Positions 24,759 through 34,098 of a stretch of 64,000 bases of DNA are shown piece after piece. Source of the DNA: Streptomyces finlayi (GTDB lineage Bacteria; Actinomycetota; Actinomycetes; Streptomycetales; Streptomycetaceae); contig NZ_CP045702.1 in NCBI RefSeq assembly GCF_014216315.1, positions 6,696,001 to 6,760,000 of the forward strand, read 5' to 3'. Under the pieces are notes generated by a model. The model was not told where the DNA came from and did no database searches. It saw only the letters and a program-made list of their open reading frames with translations. The position numbers and the translations under genes were made by a program. Positions within the stretch are counted from its first letter, which is position 1. The number at the start of each line of letters is the position of its first letter.

Positions 24759-25915
24759 AGATCGGCATTGTCTGCCCGTACTCCTGGGACGTACCGGGTG
24801 GCGTGCAGTTCCACATCCGTGACCTCGCGGAGCATCTGATCCGCCTCGGCCACCAGGTCTCCGTACTGGCGCCCGCGGACGACGAGACTCCGCTGCCGCC
24901 GTACGTGGTCTCGGCGGGCCGGGCCGTCCCCGTCCCGTACAACGGGTCCGTCGCCCGGCTGAACTTCGGGTTCCTGACAGCCGCGCGGGTACGCAGGTGG
25001 CTGAACGACGGCACGTTCGACGTGATCCACATCCACGAGCCCACCTCGCCCTCGGTGGGCCTGCTCGCGTGCTGGGCGGCGCAGGGGCCCATCGTCGCCA
25101 CGTTCCACACCTCCAATCCGCGCTCCCGGGCGATGATCGCGGCTTATCCGATCCTTCAGCCCGCGCTGGAGAAGATCCGTGCGCGGATCGCCGTGAGCGA
25201 GTACGCGCGCCGGACCCTGGTCGAGCACCTGGGCGGCGACGCGGTCGTCATTCCCAACGGGGTCGACGTGGACTTCTTCGCCCGCGCGGAGCCCAAGGCC
25301 GAATGGCAGGGCGGAACGATCGGGTTCGTCGGGCGCATCGACGAGCCGAGGAAGGGCCTGCCGGTCCTGATGAGGGCCCTGCCCGCCATTCTCGCGGCGT
25401 GCCCGGGGACCAGGCTGCTGGTCGCGGGGCGCGGTGACGAGGAGGAGGCGGTCGCCGCCCTCCCCGAGGAGCTGCGTGACCGCGTGGAATTCCTCGGCAT
25501 GGTGAGCGACGAGGACAAGGCCCGGCTGCTGCGCAGCGTTGACGTGTACATCGCGCCGAACACCGGGGGCGAGAGTTTCGGCATCATCCTCGTGGAGGCG
25601 CTGTCGGCGTCGGCGCCCGTGCTCGCGAGCGATCTGGACGCGTTCGCCCAGGTCCTCGACCAGGGCTCGGCCGGTGAACTCTTCGCCAACGAGGACGCGG
25701 ACGCGCTGGCCACGGCCGCGATCCGGCTGCTGGGCGACCCGGAACGGCGCGCCGGTCTCCGGGAGCGGGGCAGCGCCCACGTCCGCCGCTTCGACTGGGC
25801 GACGGTCGGCGCCGACATTCTCGCGGTGTACGAGACGGTGGCGGACGGGGCGGCGTCGGTGGCCCCGGACGAGCGCACGGGGCTGCGGGCCCGGTTCGGG
25901 CTGGCCCGGGACTGA
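24755..25915 (+). CDS. pimA: Phosphatidylinositol alpha-mannosyltransferase
   Basis: A 386-residue GT-B glycosyltransferase (GT4). The N-terminal acceptor domain begins IGIVCPYSWDVPGGVQFHI. The donor domain contains VGRIDEPRKGL and GGESFGIILVEALSAS with the E-x7-E motif. In PIM synthesis it transfers mannose from GDP-mannose to phosphatidylinositol on the cytoplasmic face of the membrane. The start GTG overlaps the patA stop. Other GT4 enzymes look alike, but position and sequence both favour PimA. Confidence 0.9.
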   Translation: MKIGIVCPYSWDVPGGVQFHIRDLAEHLIRLGHQVSVLAPADDETPLPPYVVSAGRAVPVPYNGSVARLNFGFLTAARVRRWLNDGTFDVIHIHEPTSPSVGLLACWAAQGPIVATFHTSNPRSRAMIAAYPILQPALEKIRARIAVSEYARRTLVEHLGGDAVVIPNGVDVDFFARAEPKAEWQGGTIGFVGRIDEPRKGLPVLMRALPAILAACPGTRLLVAGRGDEEEAVAALPEELRDRVEFLGMVSDEDKARLLRSVDVYIAPNTGGESFGIILVEALSASAPVLASDLDAFAQVLDQGSAGELFANEDADALATAAIRLLGDPERRAGLRERGSAHVRRFDWATVGADILAVYETVADGAASVAPDERTGLRARFGLARD

Positions 25916-26064
25916 CGCTTCCGGCGGATTCCCCGTCGCGGTCCCCAACACCCGTCGTCTCGAGGCGGGTTGACCGGACACGGCTGCCGGAAGTGACGTC
26001 GGCGGGCCCGCCGGGGAGCGGTCGGCGGCCCGGCCCGGCCCGTACGACGGTAGCCTTGCCGCCC

Positions 26065-26610
26065 GTGACCGAAACCCTCATCTGGATCGCCGTCGCGCTG
26101 GTCGCGATCGGCCTGTACCTCAGCTGGACCGCCGGAAGGCTGGACCGGCTGCACGCCCGGATCGACGCGGCCCGGGCCGCGCTCGACGCCCAACTGCTGC
26201 GCCGCGCCTCGGTCACCCAGGAACTGGCCACGTCCGGTGTCCTCGACCCGGCCGCCTCCATCGTCCTGTACGAGGCCGCGCACGCCGCCCGGCAGGCCGA
26301 GGAGGAGCAGCGGGAGGTCACCGAGAGCGAGCTGAGCACCGCGCTGCGCGCCGTCTTCGGTGAGACGGCCCAGGTCGACGCCGTGAAGGAGATCCCGGGC
26401 GGCGTCGAGGCGGCGGCCGAACTGGCCGCCGCCGTGCGGCGGGTGCCGATGGCGCGGCGCTTCCACAACGACGCGGTGCGCGCGGCCCGTGCGCTGCGCA
26501 GACACCGTACGGTGCGCCTGTTCCGGCTGGCCGGGCACGCGCCCTTCCCGCTCGCGTTCGAGATGGACGACGAGCCACCGGTGGCGCTCGCGGACCGCCC
26601 CGGGACCTGA
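26065..26610 (+). CDS. LemA-like membrane-anchored protein
   Basis: A 181-residue protein with one N-terminal membrane segment (TLIWIAVALVAIGLYLSW) and a helical body. The order ARIDAARAALDAQLLRR, then ARRFHNDAVRAAR and a final FPLAFEMDDEPP resembles the LemA fold (R-x-DVQLKRR and RRYNDAVR in the family), though it is divergent. The function is unknown. The GTG at 26065 was chosen because it gives the membrane segment directly at the N-terminus. Confidence 0.7.
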   Translation: MTETLIWIAVALVAIGLYLSWTAGRLDRLHARIDAARAALDAQLLRRASVTQELATSGVLDPAASIVLYEAAHAARQAEEEQREVTESELSTALRAVFGETAQVDAVKEIPGGVEAAAELAAAVRRVPMARRFHNDAVRAARALRRHRTVRLFRLAGHAPFPLAFEMDDEPPVALADRPGT

Positions 26611-26765
26611 GTGCGGGTGCTGTGGCGCCCCGGAGAGGCTGTTCCGGCATCCGAGACGGGGCCAAAACGATCCACGGGGTACTTATTGGCCCTTGCTGTG
26701 GACTGGTCGCGGGGCGTTTGCTCAACCTGCACCAGTCAGCGTCTTTCTCCCAGTGAGGTCGTTCC

Positions 26766-27686
26766 GTGTCCACGCTTCCCAGCACCCAGCAGCCCACCGA
26801 CTCCCCTGCCATCGGCACCAGCCGCGTCAAGCGCGGTATGGCCGAGCAGCTCAAGGGCGGCGTGATCATGGACGTCGTCAACGCCGAGCAGGCGAAGATC
26901 GCCGAGGACGCGGGCGCCGTGGCCGTCATGGCCCTGGAGCGCGTGCCCGCCGACATCCGTAAGGACGGCGGCGTGGCCCGGATGTCCGACCCGAACATGA
27001 TCGAAGAGATCATCGAGGCCGTCTCCATCCCCGTCATGGCCAAGTCGCGCATCGGCCACTTCGTCGAGGCCCAGGTCCTGCAGTCCCTCGGCGTCGACTA
27101 CATCGACGAGTCCGAGGTCCTGACCCCGGCCGACGAGGTCAACCACAGCGACAAGTTCGCCTTCACGACCCCGTTCGTCTGTGGGGCCACGAACCTGGGT
27201 GAGGCCCTGCGCCGTATCGCCGAGGGTGCGGCGATGATCCGCTCGAAGGGCGAGGCCGGCACCGGAAACGTCGTCGAGGCCGTCCGTCACCTGCGGCAGA
27301 TCAAGAACGAGATCGCCCGGCTGCGCGGCTACGACAACAACGAGCTGTACGCCGCCGCCAAGGAGCTCCGCGCTCCGTACGAGCTGGTCAAGGAGGTCGC
27401 CGAGCTCGGTAAGCTGCCCGTCGTCCTCTTCTCCGCAGGCGGCGTCGCCACCCCCGCCGATGCCGCGCTGATGCGCCAGCTCGGCGCCGAGGGCGTCTTC
27501 GTCGGCTCCGGCATCTTCAAGTCCGGCGACCCGGCCAAGCGCGCCGCCGCGATCGTGAAGGCCACCACCTTCTACGACGACCCGAAGATCATCGCGGACG
27601 CCTCCCGCAACCTGGGCGAGGCCATGGTCGGCATCAACTGCGACACGCTGCCCGAGGCCGAGCGCTACGCCAACCGCGGCTGGTAG
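26766..27686 (+). CDS. pdxS: Pyridoxal 5'-phosphate synthase subunit PdxS
   Basis: The synthase subunit of the ribose-5-phosphate-dependent vitamin B6 pathway, 306 residues, full length. It makes PLP from ribose 5-phosphate, glyceraldehyde 3-phosphate and ammonia supplied by PdxT. Lysine 93 in VMAKSRIGH corresponds to a Schiff-base lysine of the family, and the phosphate-binding loop GGVATPADAALMRQLGAEGVF is present in split form. The GTG start has AGGTCG upstream. pdxT follows after 6 bases. Confidence 0.96.
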   Translation: MSTLPSTQQPTDSPAIGTSRVKRGMAEQLKGGVIMDVVNAEQAKIAEDAGAVAVMALERVPADIRKDGGVARMSDPNMIEEIIEAVSIPVMAKSRIGHFVEAQVLQSLGVDYIDESEVLTPADEVNHSDKFAFTTPFVCGATNLGEALRRIAEGAAMIRSKGEAGTGNVVEAVRHLRQIKNEIARLRGYDNNELYAAAKELRAPYELVKEVAELGKLPVVLFSAGGVATPADAALMRQLGAEGVFVGSGIFKSGDPAKRAAAIVKATTFYDDPKIIADASRNLGEAMVGINCDTLPEAERYANRGW

Positions 27687-27692
27687 TCACTG

Positions 27693-28286
27693 ATGAGCGA
27701 CACCCCTGTGATCGGAGTCCTGGCTCTCCAGGGCGACGTACGGGAACACCTGATCGCCCTGGCCTCGGCCGACGCCCTGGCCAGGCCGGTCCGGCGTCCC
27801 GAGGAGCTCGCCGAGGTCGACGGTCTCGTCATCCCCGGCGGCGAATCCACCACCATGTCCAAGCTCGCCGTCCTCTTCGGCATGCTGGACCCGCTGCGCG
27901 AGCGCGTACGCGCGGGGATGCCCGTCTACGGCACCTGCGCGGGCATGATCCTGCTCGCCGACAAGATCCTCGACCCGCGTTCGGGACAGGAGACCGTCGG
28001 CGGGATCGACATGATCGTGCGCCGTAACGCCTTCGGACGTCAGAACGAATCGTTCGAGGCTGCCGTGTGCGTCGACGGCATCGAGGACGGGCCGGTCGAG
28101 GGCGTGTTCATCCGGGCACCCTGGGTCGAATCCGTAGGTGCGCAGGTCCAGGTCATCGCCGAACACGGTGGTCACATCGTGGCGGTTAGGCAGGGAAACG
28201 CCCTTGCCACGTCATTCCACCCGGAACTGACCGGGGACCACCGGGTTCACGCACTCTTCGTCGACATGGTGCGCGCGGTCCGCTGA
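27693..28286 (+). CDS. pdxT: Pyridoxal 5'-phosphate synthase glutaminase PdxT
   Basis: A class I glutamine amidotransferase of 197 residues that releases ammonia from glutamine for PdxS. The nucleophile C82 lies in YGTCAGMILL, the oxyanion segment is GGESTTM, and the histidine of the triad lies in SFHPEL near the C-terminus. The gene is in the usual pdxS-pdxT operon. Confidence 0.96.
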   Translation: MSDTPVIGVLALQGDVREHLIALASADALARPVRRPEELAEVDGLVIPGGESTTMSKLAVLFGMLDPLRERVRAGMPVYGTCAGMILLADKILDPRSGQETVGGIDMIVRRNAFGRQNESFEAAVCVDGIEDGPVEGVFIRAPWVESVGAQVQVIAEHGGHIVAVRQGNALATSFHPELTGDHRVHALFVDMVRAVR

Positions 28287-28347
28287 CTCGACCCCGGTAG
28301 GATCTCTCGGGTTCGGATCGATTTGGGTGACGCGAAGGAGAAGGCAG

Positions 28348-29100
28348 ATGTCCGGCCACTCTAAATGGGCTACGACGAAGCACAAGAAGGCCGTGATTGA
28401 CGCCAAGCGCGGCAAGCTCTTCGCGAAGCTGATCAAGAACATCGAGGTCGCGGCCCGCTCCGGCGGTGTCGACCTCGAAGGCAACCCGACGCTCGTCGAC
28501 GCCATCCAGAAGGCGAAGAAGAGCTCCGTCCCGAACAAGAACATCGACTCCGCGGTCAAGCGCGGTGGCGGTCTCGAGGACGGCGGCGCCGACTACGAGA
28601 CGATCATGTACGAGGGCTACGGCCCGAACGGTGTCGCGGTGCTCATCGAGTGCCTCACCGACAACCGCAACCGTGCCGCGTCCGACGTACGGGTCGCGAT
28701 GACCCGCAACGGCGGTTCGATGGCCGACCCGGGTTCGGTCTCGTACCTCTTCAACCGCAAGGGCGTCGTGATCGTCCCCAAGGGTGAACTCTCCGAGGAC
28801 GACGTCCTCGGAGCCGTGCTCGACGCGGGTGCCGAGGAGGTCAACGACCTCGGTGAGACGTTCGAGGTCGTCAGCGAGGCCACCGACATGGTCGCGGTCC
28901 GCACCGCGCTCCAGGACGCCGGCATCGACTACGACTCCGCCGAGGCCAACTTCCTGCCCACCATGCAGGTCGACCTCGACGAAGAGGGCGCACGCAAGAT
29001 CTTCAAGCTCATCGACGCGCTCGAGGACAGTGACGACGTGCAGAACGTCTTCGCCAACTTCGATGTCTCCGACGAGGTCATGGAGAAGGTCGACGCCTGA
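28348..29100 (+). CDS. yebC: YebC/PmpR family protein
   Basis: A 250-residue YebC-type protein (MSGHSKWATTKHKKA start, full length). Members act as DNA-binding regulators or, in more recent work, as translation factors at proline-rich stretches; the sequence cannot separate the two. AAGGAGA lies 8 bases before the ATG at 28348, so the 7-codon longer frame is not used. It sits directly before ruvC, the common arrangement in bacteria. Confidence 0.92.
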   Translation: MSGHSKWATTKHKKAVIDAKRGKLFAKLIKNIEVAARSGGVDLEGNPTLVDAIQKAKKSSVPNKNIDSAVKRGGGLEDGGADYETIMYEGYGPNGVAVLIECLTDNRNRAASDVRVAMTRNGGSMADPGSVSYLFNRKGVVIVPKGELSEDDVLGAVLDAGAEEVNDLGETFEVVSEATDMVAVRTALQDAGIDYDSAEANFLPTMQVDLDEEGARKIFKLIDALEDSDDVQNVFANFDVSDEVMEKVDA

Positions 29101-29128
29101 CATCCGGGCAGTCGCCGCACAGGCGGGC

Positions 29129-29166
29129 CGACGGGCCGACGGGGGACACACCCCGTCGGCCCGTCG
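29129..29166 (+). terminator. Terminator after yebC
   Basis: A perfect 16-bp stem (29129-29144 with 29151-29166) around a 6-base loop, 28 bases beyond the yebC stop. It separates yebC from ruvC. Confidence 0.75.
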
Positions 29167-29241
29167 CATTGTCAGTGCGAGCCGATAGCCTGCGGGAACA
29201 GTTGACCGATCGGTGAAGTCGGCGGAGGGAGGGGGCGCTTC

Positions 29242-29775
29242 ATGCGTGTACTCGGCGTGGACCCGGGGCTGACCCGGTGCGGGGTCGGAGTCGTCGAAGG
29301 CGTGGCGGGGCGACCCCTGACGATGATCGGCGTGGGTGTCGTCCGCACCCCGCCGGACGCGGAGCTCGGCCACCGCCTGGTCGTCATCGAGCGCGGCATC
29401 GAGGAGTGGCTCGACACCCACCGGCCCGAATTCGTCGCCGTGGAGCGGGTGTTCAGCCAGCACAACGTACGTACGGTGATGGGTACGGCCCAGGCCAGCG
29501 CGGTCGCCATGCTCTGCGCCTCGCGGCGCGGCATCCCCGTGGCCCTGCACACTCCCAGTGAGGTCAAGGCCGCCGTCACCGGCTCAGGACGCGCGGACAA
29601 GGACCAGGTCGGCGCCATGGTGACCAGGCTCCTGCGCCTCGACGCGCCACCGAAGCCGGCCGACGCCGCGGACGCCCTCGCGCTCGCCATCTGCCACATC
29701 TGGCGGGCCCCAGCGCAGAACAGACTCCAGCAGGCCGTCGCCGCCCATCGAACCCTGAAAGGCCGTACCGCATGA
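29242..29775 (+). CDS. ruvC: Holliday junction resolvase RuvC
   Basis: A 177-residue RNase H-fold endonuclease that cuts Holliday junctions after branch migration by RuvAB. The first acidic residue is D7 in LGVDPGLTRCG; VERVF (mid-protein) and the C-terminal DAADALALAICH supply the others. A GGAGGGAGG element precedes the ATG. It ends inside the start of ruvA (ATGA overlap). Confidence 0.96.
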   Translation: MRVLGVDPGLTRCGVGVVEGVAGRPLTMIGVGVVRTPPDAELGHRLVVIERGIEEWLDTHRPEFVAVERVFSQHNVRTVMGTAQASAVAMLCASRRGIPVALHTPSEVKAAVTGSGRADKDQVGAMVTRLLRLDAPPKPADAADALALAICHIWRAPAQNRLQQAVAAHRTLKGRTA

Positions 29776-30398
29776 TCGCCTTCGTATCGGGCCCGGTTGC
29801 CGCCCTCGCCCCGACCACGGCCGTGATCGAGGTCGGCGGCATCGGGATGGCCGTCCAGTGCGCCCCTCAGGTCCTGGCCGGCCTGCGGATCGGCAAGGAG
29901 GCCAAGCTGGCGACCTCCCTCGTCGTGAGGGAGGACTCGCTCACGCTCTACGGATTCGCCGACGACGACGAGCGCCAGGTCTTCGAACTGCTCCAGACCG
30001 CCAGCGGTGTCGGCCCCCGGCTCGCCCAGGCCATGCTCGCCACCCACAGCCCCGACGCCCTGCGCATCGCCGTCGCCACCGGTGACGAAAAGGCCCTCAC
30101 CGCCGTCTCCGGCATCGGCAAGAAGGGCGCCCAGAAGCTGCTGCTGGAGCTGAAGGACAGACTCGGGGAGCCGGTCGGCGCCCACATCGGGCAGCAGGGC
30201 ATCGGCACTCCGGTCACCTCGGGCTGGCGCGACCAGCTCCAGGCGGCACTGATCGGGCTCGGGTACGCGCCCCGCGAGGCCGACGAGGCGGTCACCGCCG
30301 TGGCCCCGCAGGCCGAGGCCGCGATCGCGGGGGGCTCCCAGCCCCCCGTACCCCAGCTGCTGCGCGCCGCCCTCCAGACGCTCAACCGCGCACGCTGA
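29772..30398 (+). CDS. ruvA: Holliday junction helicase subunit RuvA
   Basis: A 208-residue protein with the RuvA layout: an OB-fold N-terminus, two helix-hairpin-helix motifs (TASGVGPRLAQAML and VSGIGKKGAQKLL) and a C-terminal domain contacting RuvB. It binds four-way junctions and directs RuvB. It overlaps ruvC by 4 bases. Confidence 0.96.
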   Translation: MIAFVSGPVAALAPTTAVIEVGGIGMAVQCAPQVLAGLRIGKEAKLATSLVVREDSLTLYGFADDDERQVFELLQTASGVGPRLAQAMLATHSPDALRIAVATGDEKALTAVSGIGKKGAQKLLLELKDRLGEPVGAHIGQQGIGTPVTSGWRDQLQAALIGLGYAPREADEAVTAVAPQAEAAIAGGSQPPVPQLLRAALQTLNRAR

Positions 30399-30467
30399 TC
30401 CCACGCACCACACCGGTCCGGGCACCGCACGGCCCGGTACCGATACACCCGAGGCGGGACTGACCGA

Positions 30468-31562
30468 ATGAACTGGGACGAGACCGGACCCGACACCGAC
30501 GAGCGTGCGCACCTCGTCGACGAGCGGCTGGACGACCGGCTGGTCGATGCCGGGGCCGACGGCGAGGACACCGCGGTCGAAGCGGCGCTGCGCCCCAAGG
30601 ACCTCGACGAGTTCGTCGGCCAGGAGAAGGTCCGCGAACAGCTCGACCTGGTCCTCAAGGCGGCCCTTGCCCGCGGGGCCACCGCCGACCACGTCCTGCT
30701 CTCCGGCGCCCCGGGTCTGGGCAAGACCACGCTGTCCATGATCATCGCGGCCGAGATGAACGCGCCGATCCGGATCACCTCCGGCCCCGCCATCCAGCAC
30801 GCGGGCGACCTCGCGGCGATCCTGTCCTCACTCCAGGAGGGCGAAGTCCTCTTCCTCGACGAGATCCACCGCATGTCGCGGCCCGCCGAAGAGATGCTCT
30901 ACATGGCCATGGAGGACTTCCGGGTCGACGTGATCGTCGGCAAGGGGCCCGGCGCCACCGCGATCCCCCTGGAACTGCCGCCCTTCACGCTGGTCGGCGC
31001 CACCACCCGGGCCGGCCTGCTGCCGCCCCCGCTGCGCGACCGTTTCGGCTTCACCGGGCACATGGAGTTCTACAGCCCCTCCGAACTGGAGCGCGTCATA
31101 CACCGCTCCGCCCGCCTCCTCGACGTCGAGATCGACGTGGTCGGAGCCGCGGAGATCGCCGGACGGTCCCGGGGCACGCCCCGGATCGCCAACCGGCTGC
31201 TGCGGCGGGTCCGGGACTACGCCCAGGTCAAGGCCGACGGCCGGATCGACCAGGAGATCGCCCGCGCCGCCCTCAAGGTGTACGAGGTCGACGCCCGCGG
31301 CCTGGACCGCCTGGACCGCGCGGTGCTCGGTGCCCTGCTGAAACTCTTCGGGGGCGGCCCCGTGGGCCTGTCCACCCTCGCCGTCGCGGTGGGGGAGGAG
31401 CGCGAGACCGTCGAAGAGGTCGCCGAGCCCTTTCTCGTACGCGAGGGACTGCTGGCCAGGACACCGCGCGGCCGGGTCGCCACCCCCGCGGCCTGGGCAC
31501 ATCTGGGCCTCGTCGCGCCACAGCACGGCGGAAAGGGACAACAGGGCCTGTTCGGGGCGTGA
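30468..31562 (+). CDS. ruvB: Holliday junction helicase subunit RuvB
   Basis: A 364-residue AAA+ ATPase, the motor of branch migration. Seen: LRPKDLDEFVGQEK, Walker A GAPGLGKTT, Walker B FLDEIHR, the sensor GATTRAGLL and the arginine-finger region RDRFGF, then a C-terminal winged helix. The N-terminal 40 residues are an acidic extension (ETGPDTDERAHLVDE) longer than in E. coli. It lies 69 bases after ruvA. Confidence 0.96.
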   Translation: MNWDETGPDTDERAHLVDERLDDRLVDAGADGEDTAVEAALRPKDLDEFVGQEKVREQLDLVLKAALARGATADHVLLSGAPGLGKTTLSMIIAAEMNAPIRITSGPAIQHAGDLAAILSSLQEGEVLFLDEIHRMSRPAEEMLYMAMEDFRVDVIVGKGPGATAIPLELPPFTLVGATTRAGLLPPPLRDRFGFTGHMEFYSPSELERVIHRSARLLDVEIDVVGAAEIAGRSRGTPRIANRLLRRVRDYAQVKADGRIDQEIARAALKVYEVDARGLDRLDRAVLGALLKLFGGGPVGLSTLAVAVGEERETVEEVAEPFLVREGLLARTPRGRVATPAAWAHLGLVAPQHGGKGQQGLFGA

Positions 31563-31609
31563 TGCGTCACGGGTTGGCCCCCGGAGGAACCACGGTGCCA
31601 TGCTGGGCG

Positions 31610-31639
31610 TTGTTCCAATGATGCGGACTCGCTTAGACT
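31610..31639 (+). promoter_or_regulatory. Likely promoter of yajC-secDF
   Basis: TTGTTC (31610-31615) and TAGACT (31634-31639) with an 18-base spacer, about 90 bases before the yajC start. Confidence 0.45.
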
Positions 31640-31727
31640 CCGCCGATGCCGCCCTTACAGGGCGACGTACCCACCCCCGTAGACCAGGCCGCATTCCAAC
31701 GCGGTCGTGCGAAGGAATTTCCGTCCC

Positions 31728-32192
31728 GTGAATATCGTGACTCTCCTCCCCTTCATCGTGCTCATCGGGGCCATGTTCCTGATGACCCGGTCCGCCAAGA
31801 AGAAGCAGGCGGCGGCTGCGCAGATGCGTAATGACATGCAGCCCGGCACCGGCGTCCGGACGATCGGGGGCATGTACGCCACCGTCAAGGAGCTTCACGA
31901 CGACACGGTTCTCCTTGAGGTCGCGCCCGGCGTCCACGCCGTCTACGCCAAGAACTCGATCGGTGCCGTCCTCGACGACGCGGAGTACAACCGCATCGTC
32001 CACGGCGACGACGAGGACCTGAAGGTCGAGGGCTCGATCGTGCCCGACGACGCTTCCTCGCTCACCACGGACTCCGACGCCGACGCCTCGGACGACGCGA
32101 AGATCGACCTGGGCAAGAAGGCCGAGGCCGACGACGCCGAGGTCAAGGACGTCGACCCGAAGGACGCCAAGGGCGAGGGCGACACGAAGTAG
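31728..32192 (+). CDS. yajC: Preprotein translocase subunit YajC
   Basis: A 154-residue protein with one N-terminal membrane helix (NIVTLLPFIVLIGAMFLM), the basic MTRSAKKKQ segment and the conserved GMYATVKEL region, then an unusually long acidic tail (repeated Asp/Glu/Ala/Lys, about 50 residues). YajC joins SecDF at the Sec translocon. The GTG at 31728 has AGGA 11 bases upstream and gives the usual N-terminus; an in-frame GTG at 31707 is less likely. Confidence 0.9.
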   Translation: MNIVTLLPFIVLIGAMFLMTRSAKKKQAAAAQMRNDMQPGTGVRTIGGMYATVKELHDDTVLLEVAPGVHAVYAKNSIGAVLDDAEYNRIVHGDDEDLKVEGSIVPDDASSLTTDSDADASDDAKIDLGKKAEADDAEVKDVDPKDAKGEGDTK

Positions 32193-32339
32193 TTCACGGT
32201 CCGGGGACGCCGCGCACCTACAGGTACGCGGCGTCCGACGGAGCGTGCGGTCTTCTGCGGGGGGCAGGTCCCCACATCACTTCGTGGCCGCTCGGGCGCG
32301 TACCCGGCGCGGGGCGGTTGGACAGGGAGAAACGAGAAG

Positions 32340-34097
32340 GTGGCAGCACCGAAGAAGGGCCGAGGGCCGGCGGGCGGTCAGAGCAGGCCGGGGCGTGCCC
32401 TGGTTCTGATCCTGATCGCCATGGTCGCGCTCACCGGCGGGATGTTCCTGTCCGGTCACACCACTCCCCGGCTGGGCATCGACCTGGCCGGCGGGACATC
32501 GATCACGCTCGAGGCCAAGAACCAGCCCGGCAAGCCGAACGCGATCAACAAGACCAACATGGACACCGCGGTCGGCATCATCGAGCGCCGTGTCAATGGT
32601 CTGGGTGTCTCCGAGGCAGAGGTCCAGACCCAGGGCGAGCGCAACATCATCGTCAACATCCCGAAGGGGACGAACTCCAAGCAGGCGCAGGAGCAGGTCG
32701 GTACGACCGCCCAGCTCTACTTCCGTCCCGTCCTCACGGTCACCGCCGGAACGCCGACGCCCACGGGTTCCGAGAGCCCTTCGGCGACCGGTTCGAGCAC
32801 GCCCAAGGCCACGCCCAGCGCGAAGGCAGGCGACGAGACCGCTTCCGGCTCGAAGGCCACTCCTTCGTCGAGTGCCACCTCCCAGGGCCGTGCGGTCACC
32901 GACGGTCTGAAGAAGGACAAGACGCCCAGCCCCGGCGCGAGCACCACGGACGCCCCGGCGTCCACGGAGCCGCCCGCCGCCGAGACGCCCGACCCGGCCA
33001 CCGCCGCGCTGCAGAAGAAGTTCACCGAACTCGACTGCACCGACGCCGAGGCCCGTGTCGCGGCTGGCGAGGCAGTCAAGCCCGAGGACCCCACGGTCGC
33101 GTGCAGCGCCGAGGGTGACGCCAAGTACATCCTCGGCCCGGCCGAGGTCTCCGGTACGGACGTCGACGACGCCAAGGCCCAGTTCGACCAGCAGCGCGGC
33201 ATCTGGCTCGTCTCCATGGAGTTCACCGACAAGGGCTCCAAGAAGTTCCAGACGATCACCCAGAAGCTGTCGTCGCAGCAGTCGCCGCAGAACCAGTTCG
33301 CGATCTCCCTCGACGGTGAGGTCGTCTCGGCGCCCCAGGTGAACGAGACCCTCAGCGGCAGCGCCGAGATCTCCGGCAGCTTCACCCAGCAGTCCGCCGA
33401 GGACCTGGCCAACGTGCTGTCGTACGGTGCCCTTCCGCTCTCCTTCGAGCAGCAGAGCGTCACCACCGTGACCGCGGCCCTCGGCGACGAGCAGCTGAAG
33501 GCCGGTCTCATCGCCGGTGCCATCGGTCTCGCGCTGGTCGTCATCTATCTGGTCGCCTACTACCGCGGTCTGGCGCTCATCGCGCTCCTCAGCCTCGCGG
33601 TGTCCGGCATCCTGACCTACACGATCATGTCCCTGCTCGGCCCGGCGATCGGCTTCGCGCTGAACCTCCCCGCGGTCTGTGGAGCGATCGTGGCGATCGG
33701 CATCACGGCGGACTCGTTCATCGTGTACTTCGAACGTGTCCGTGACGAGATCCGTGAGGGCCGCACCCTGCGTCCGGCCATCGAGCGCGCCTGGCCCCGT
33801 GCCCGGCGCACGATCCTGGTCTCCGACTTCGTGTCGTTCCTGGCCGCCGCGGTGCTCTTCCTGGTGACGGTCGGCAAGGTTCAGGGCTTCGCGTTCACGC
33901 TCGGCCTGACCACCCTGCTCGACGTCGTGGTGGTGTTCCTCTTCACCAAGCCCGTCATGACGCTGATGGGCCGCACGAAGTTCTTCTCGAGCGGTAACTC
34001 GTGGTCCGGCCTGGACCCGAAGCGGCTCGGTGCCAAGCCGCCCATCCGCCGCTCGCGCCGGATCAACGTCCCCACCGACCACCCGAAGGAGGCGTGA
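32340..34097 (+). CDS. secD: Protein translocase subunit SecD
   Basis: A 585-residue membrane protein that with SecF uses the proton gradient to help preproteins finish crossing the membrane. TM1 (LVLILIAMVALTGGMFL) is followed by the periplasmic P1 domain starting RLGIDLAGGTSITLE, a Ser/Thr/Pro-rich insertion (about residues 135-215) typical of high-GC actinobacteria, and five C-terminal TM segments. The start is GTG, 148 bases after yajC. secF follows immediately. Confidence 0.94.
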   Translation: MAAPKKGRGPAGGQSRPGRALVLILIAMVALTGGMFLSGHTTPRLGIDLAGGTSITLEAKNQPGKPNAINKTNMDTAVGIIERRVNGLGVSEAEVQTQGERNIIVNIPKGTNSKQAQEQVGTTAQLYFRPVLTVTAGTPTPTGSESPSATGSSTPKATPSAKAGDETASGSKATPSSSATSQGRAVTDGLKKDKTPSPGASTTDAPASTEPPAAETPDPATAALQKKFTELDCTDAEARVAAGEAVKPEDPTVACSAEGDAKYILGPAEVSGTDVDDAKAQFDQQRGIWLVSMEFTDKGSKKFQTITQKLSSQQSPQNQFAISLDGEVVSAPQVNETLSGSAEISGSFTQQSAEDLANVLSYGALPLSFEQQSVTTVTAALGDEQLKAGLIAGAIGLALVVIYLVAYYRGLALIALLSLAVSGILTYTIMSLLGPAIGFALNLPAVCGAIVAIGITADSFIVYFERVRDEIREGRTLRPAIERAWPRARRTILVSDFVSFLAAAVLFLVTVGKVQGFAFTLGLTTLLDVVVVFLFTKPVMTLMGRTKFFSSGNSWSGLDPKRLGAKPPIRRSRRINVPTDHPKEA

Positions 34098-34098
34098 C

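Noticed and set aside
31707..31727. Upstream GTG as the yajC start
   Set aside because: It has no ribosome binding site and would add seven basic residues before the normally N-terminal membrane helix. GTG at 31728 fits the family.
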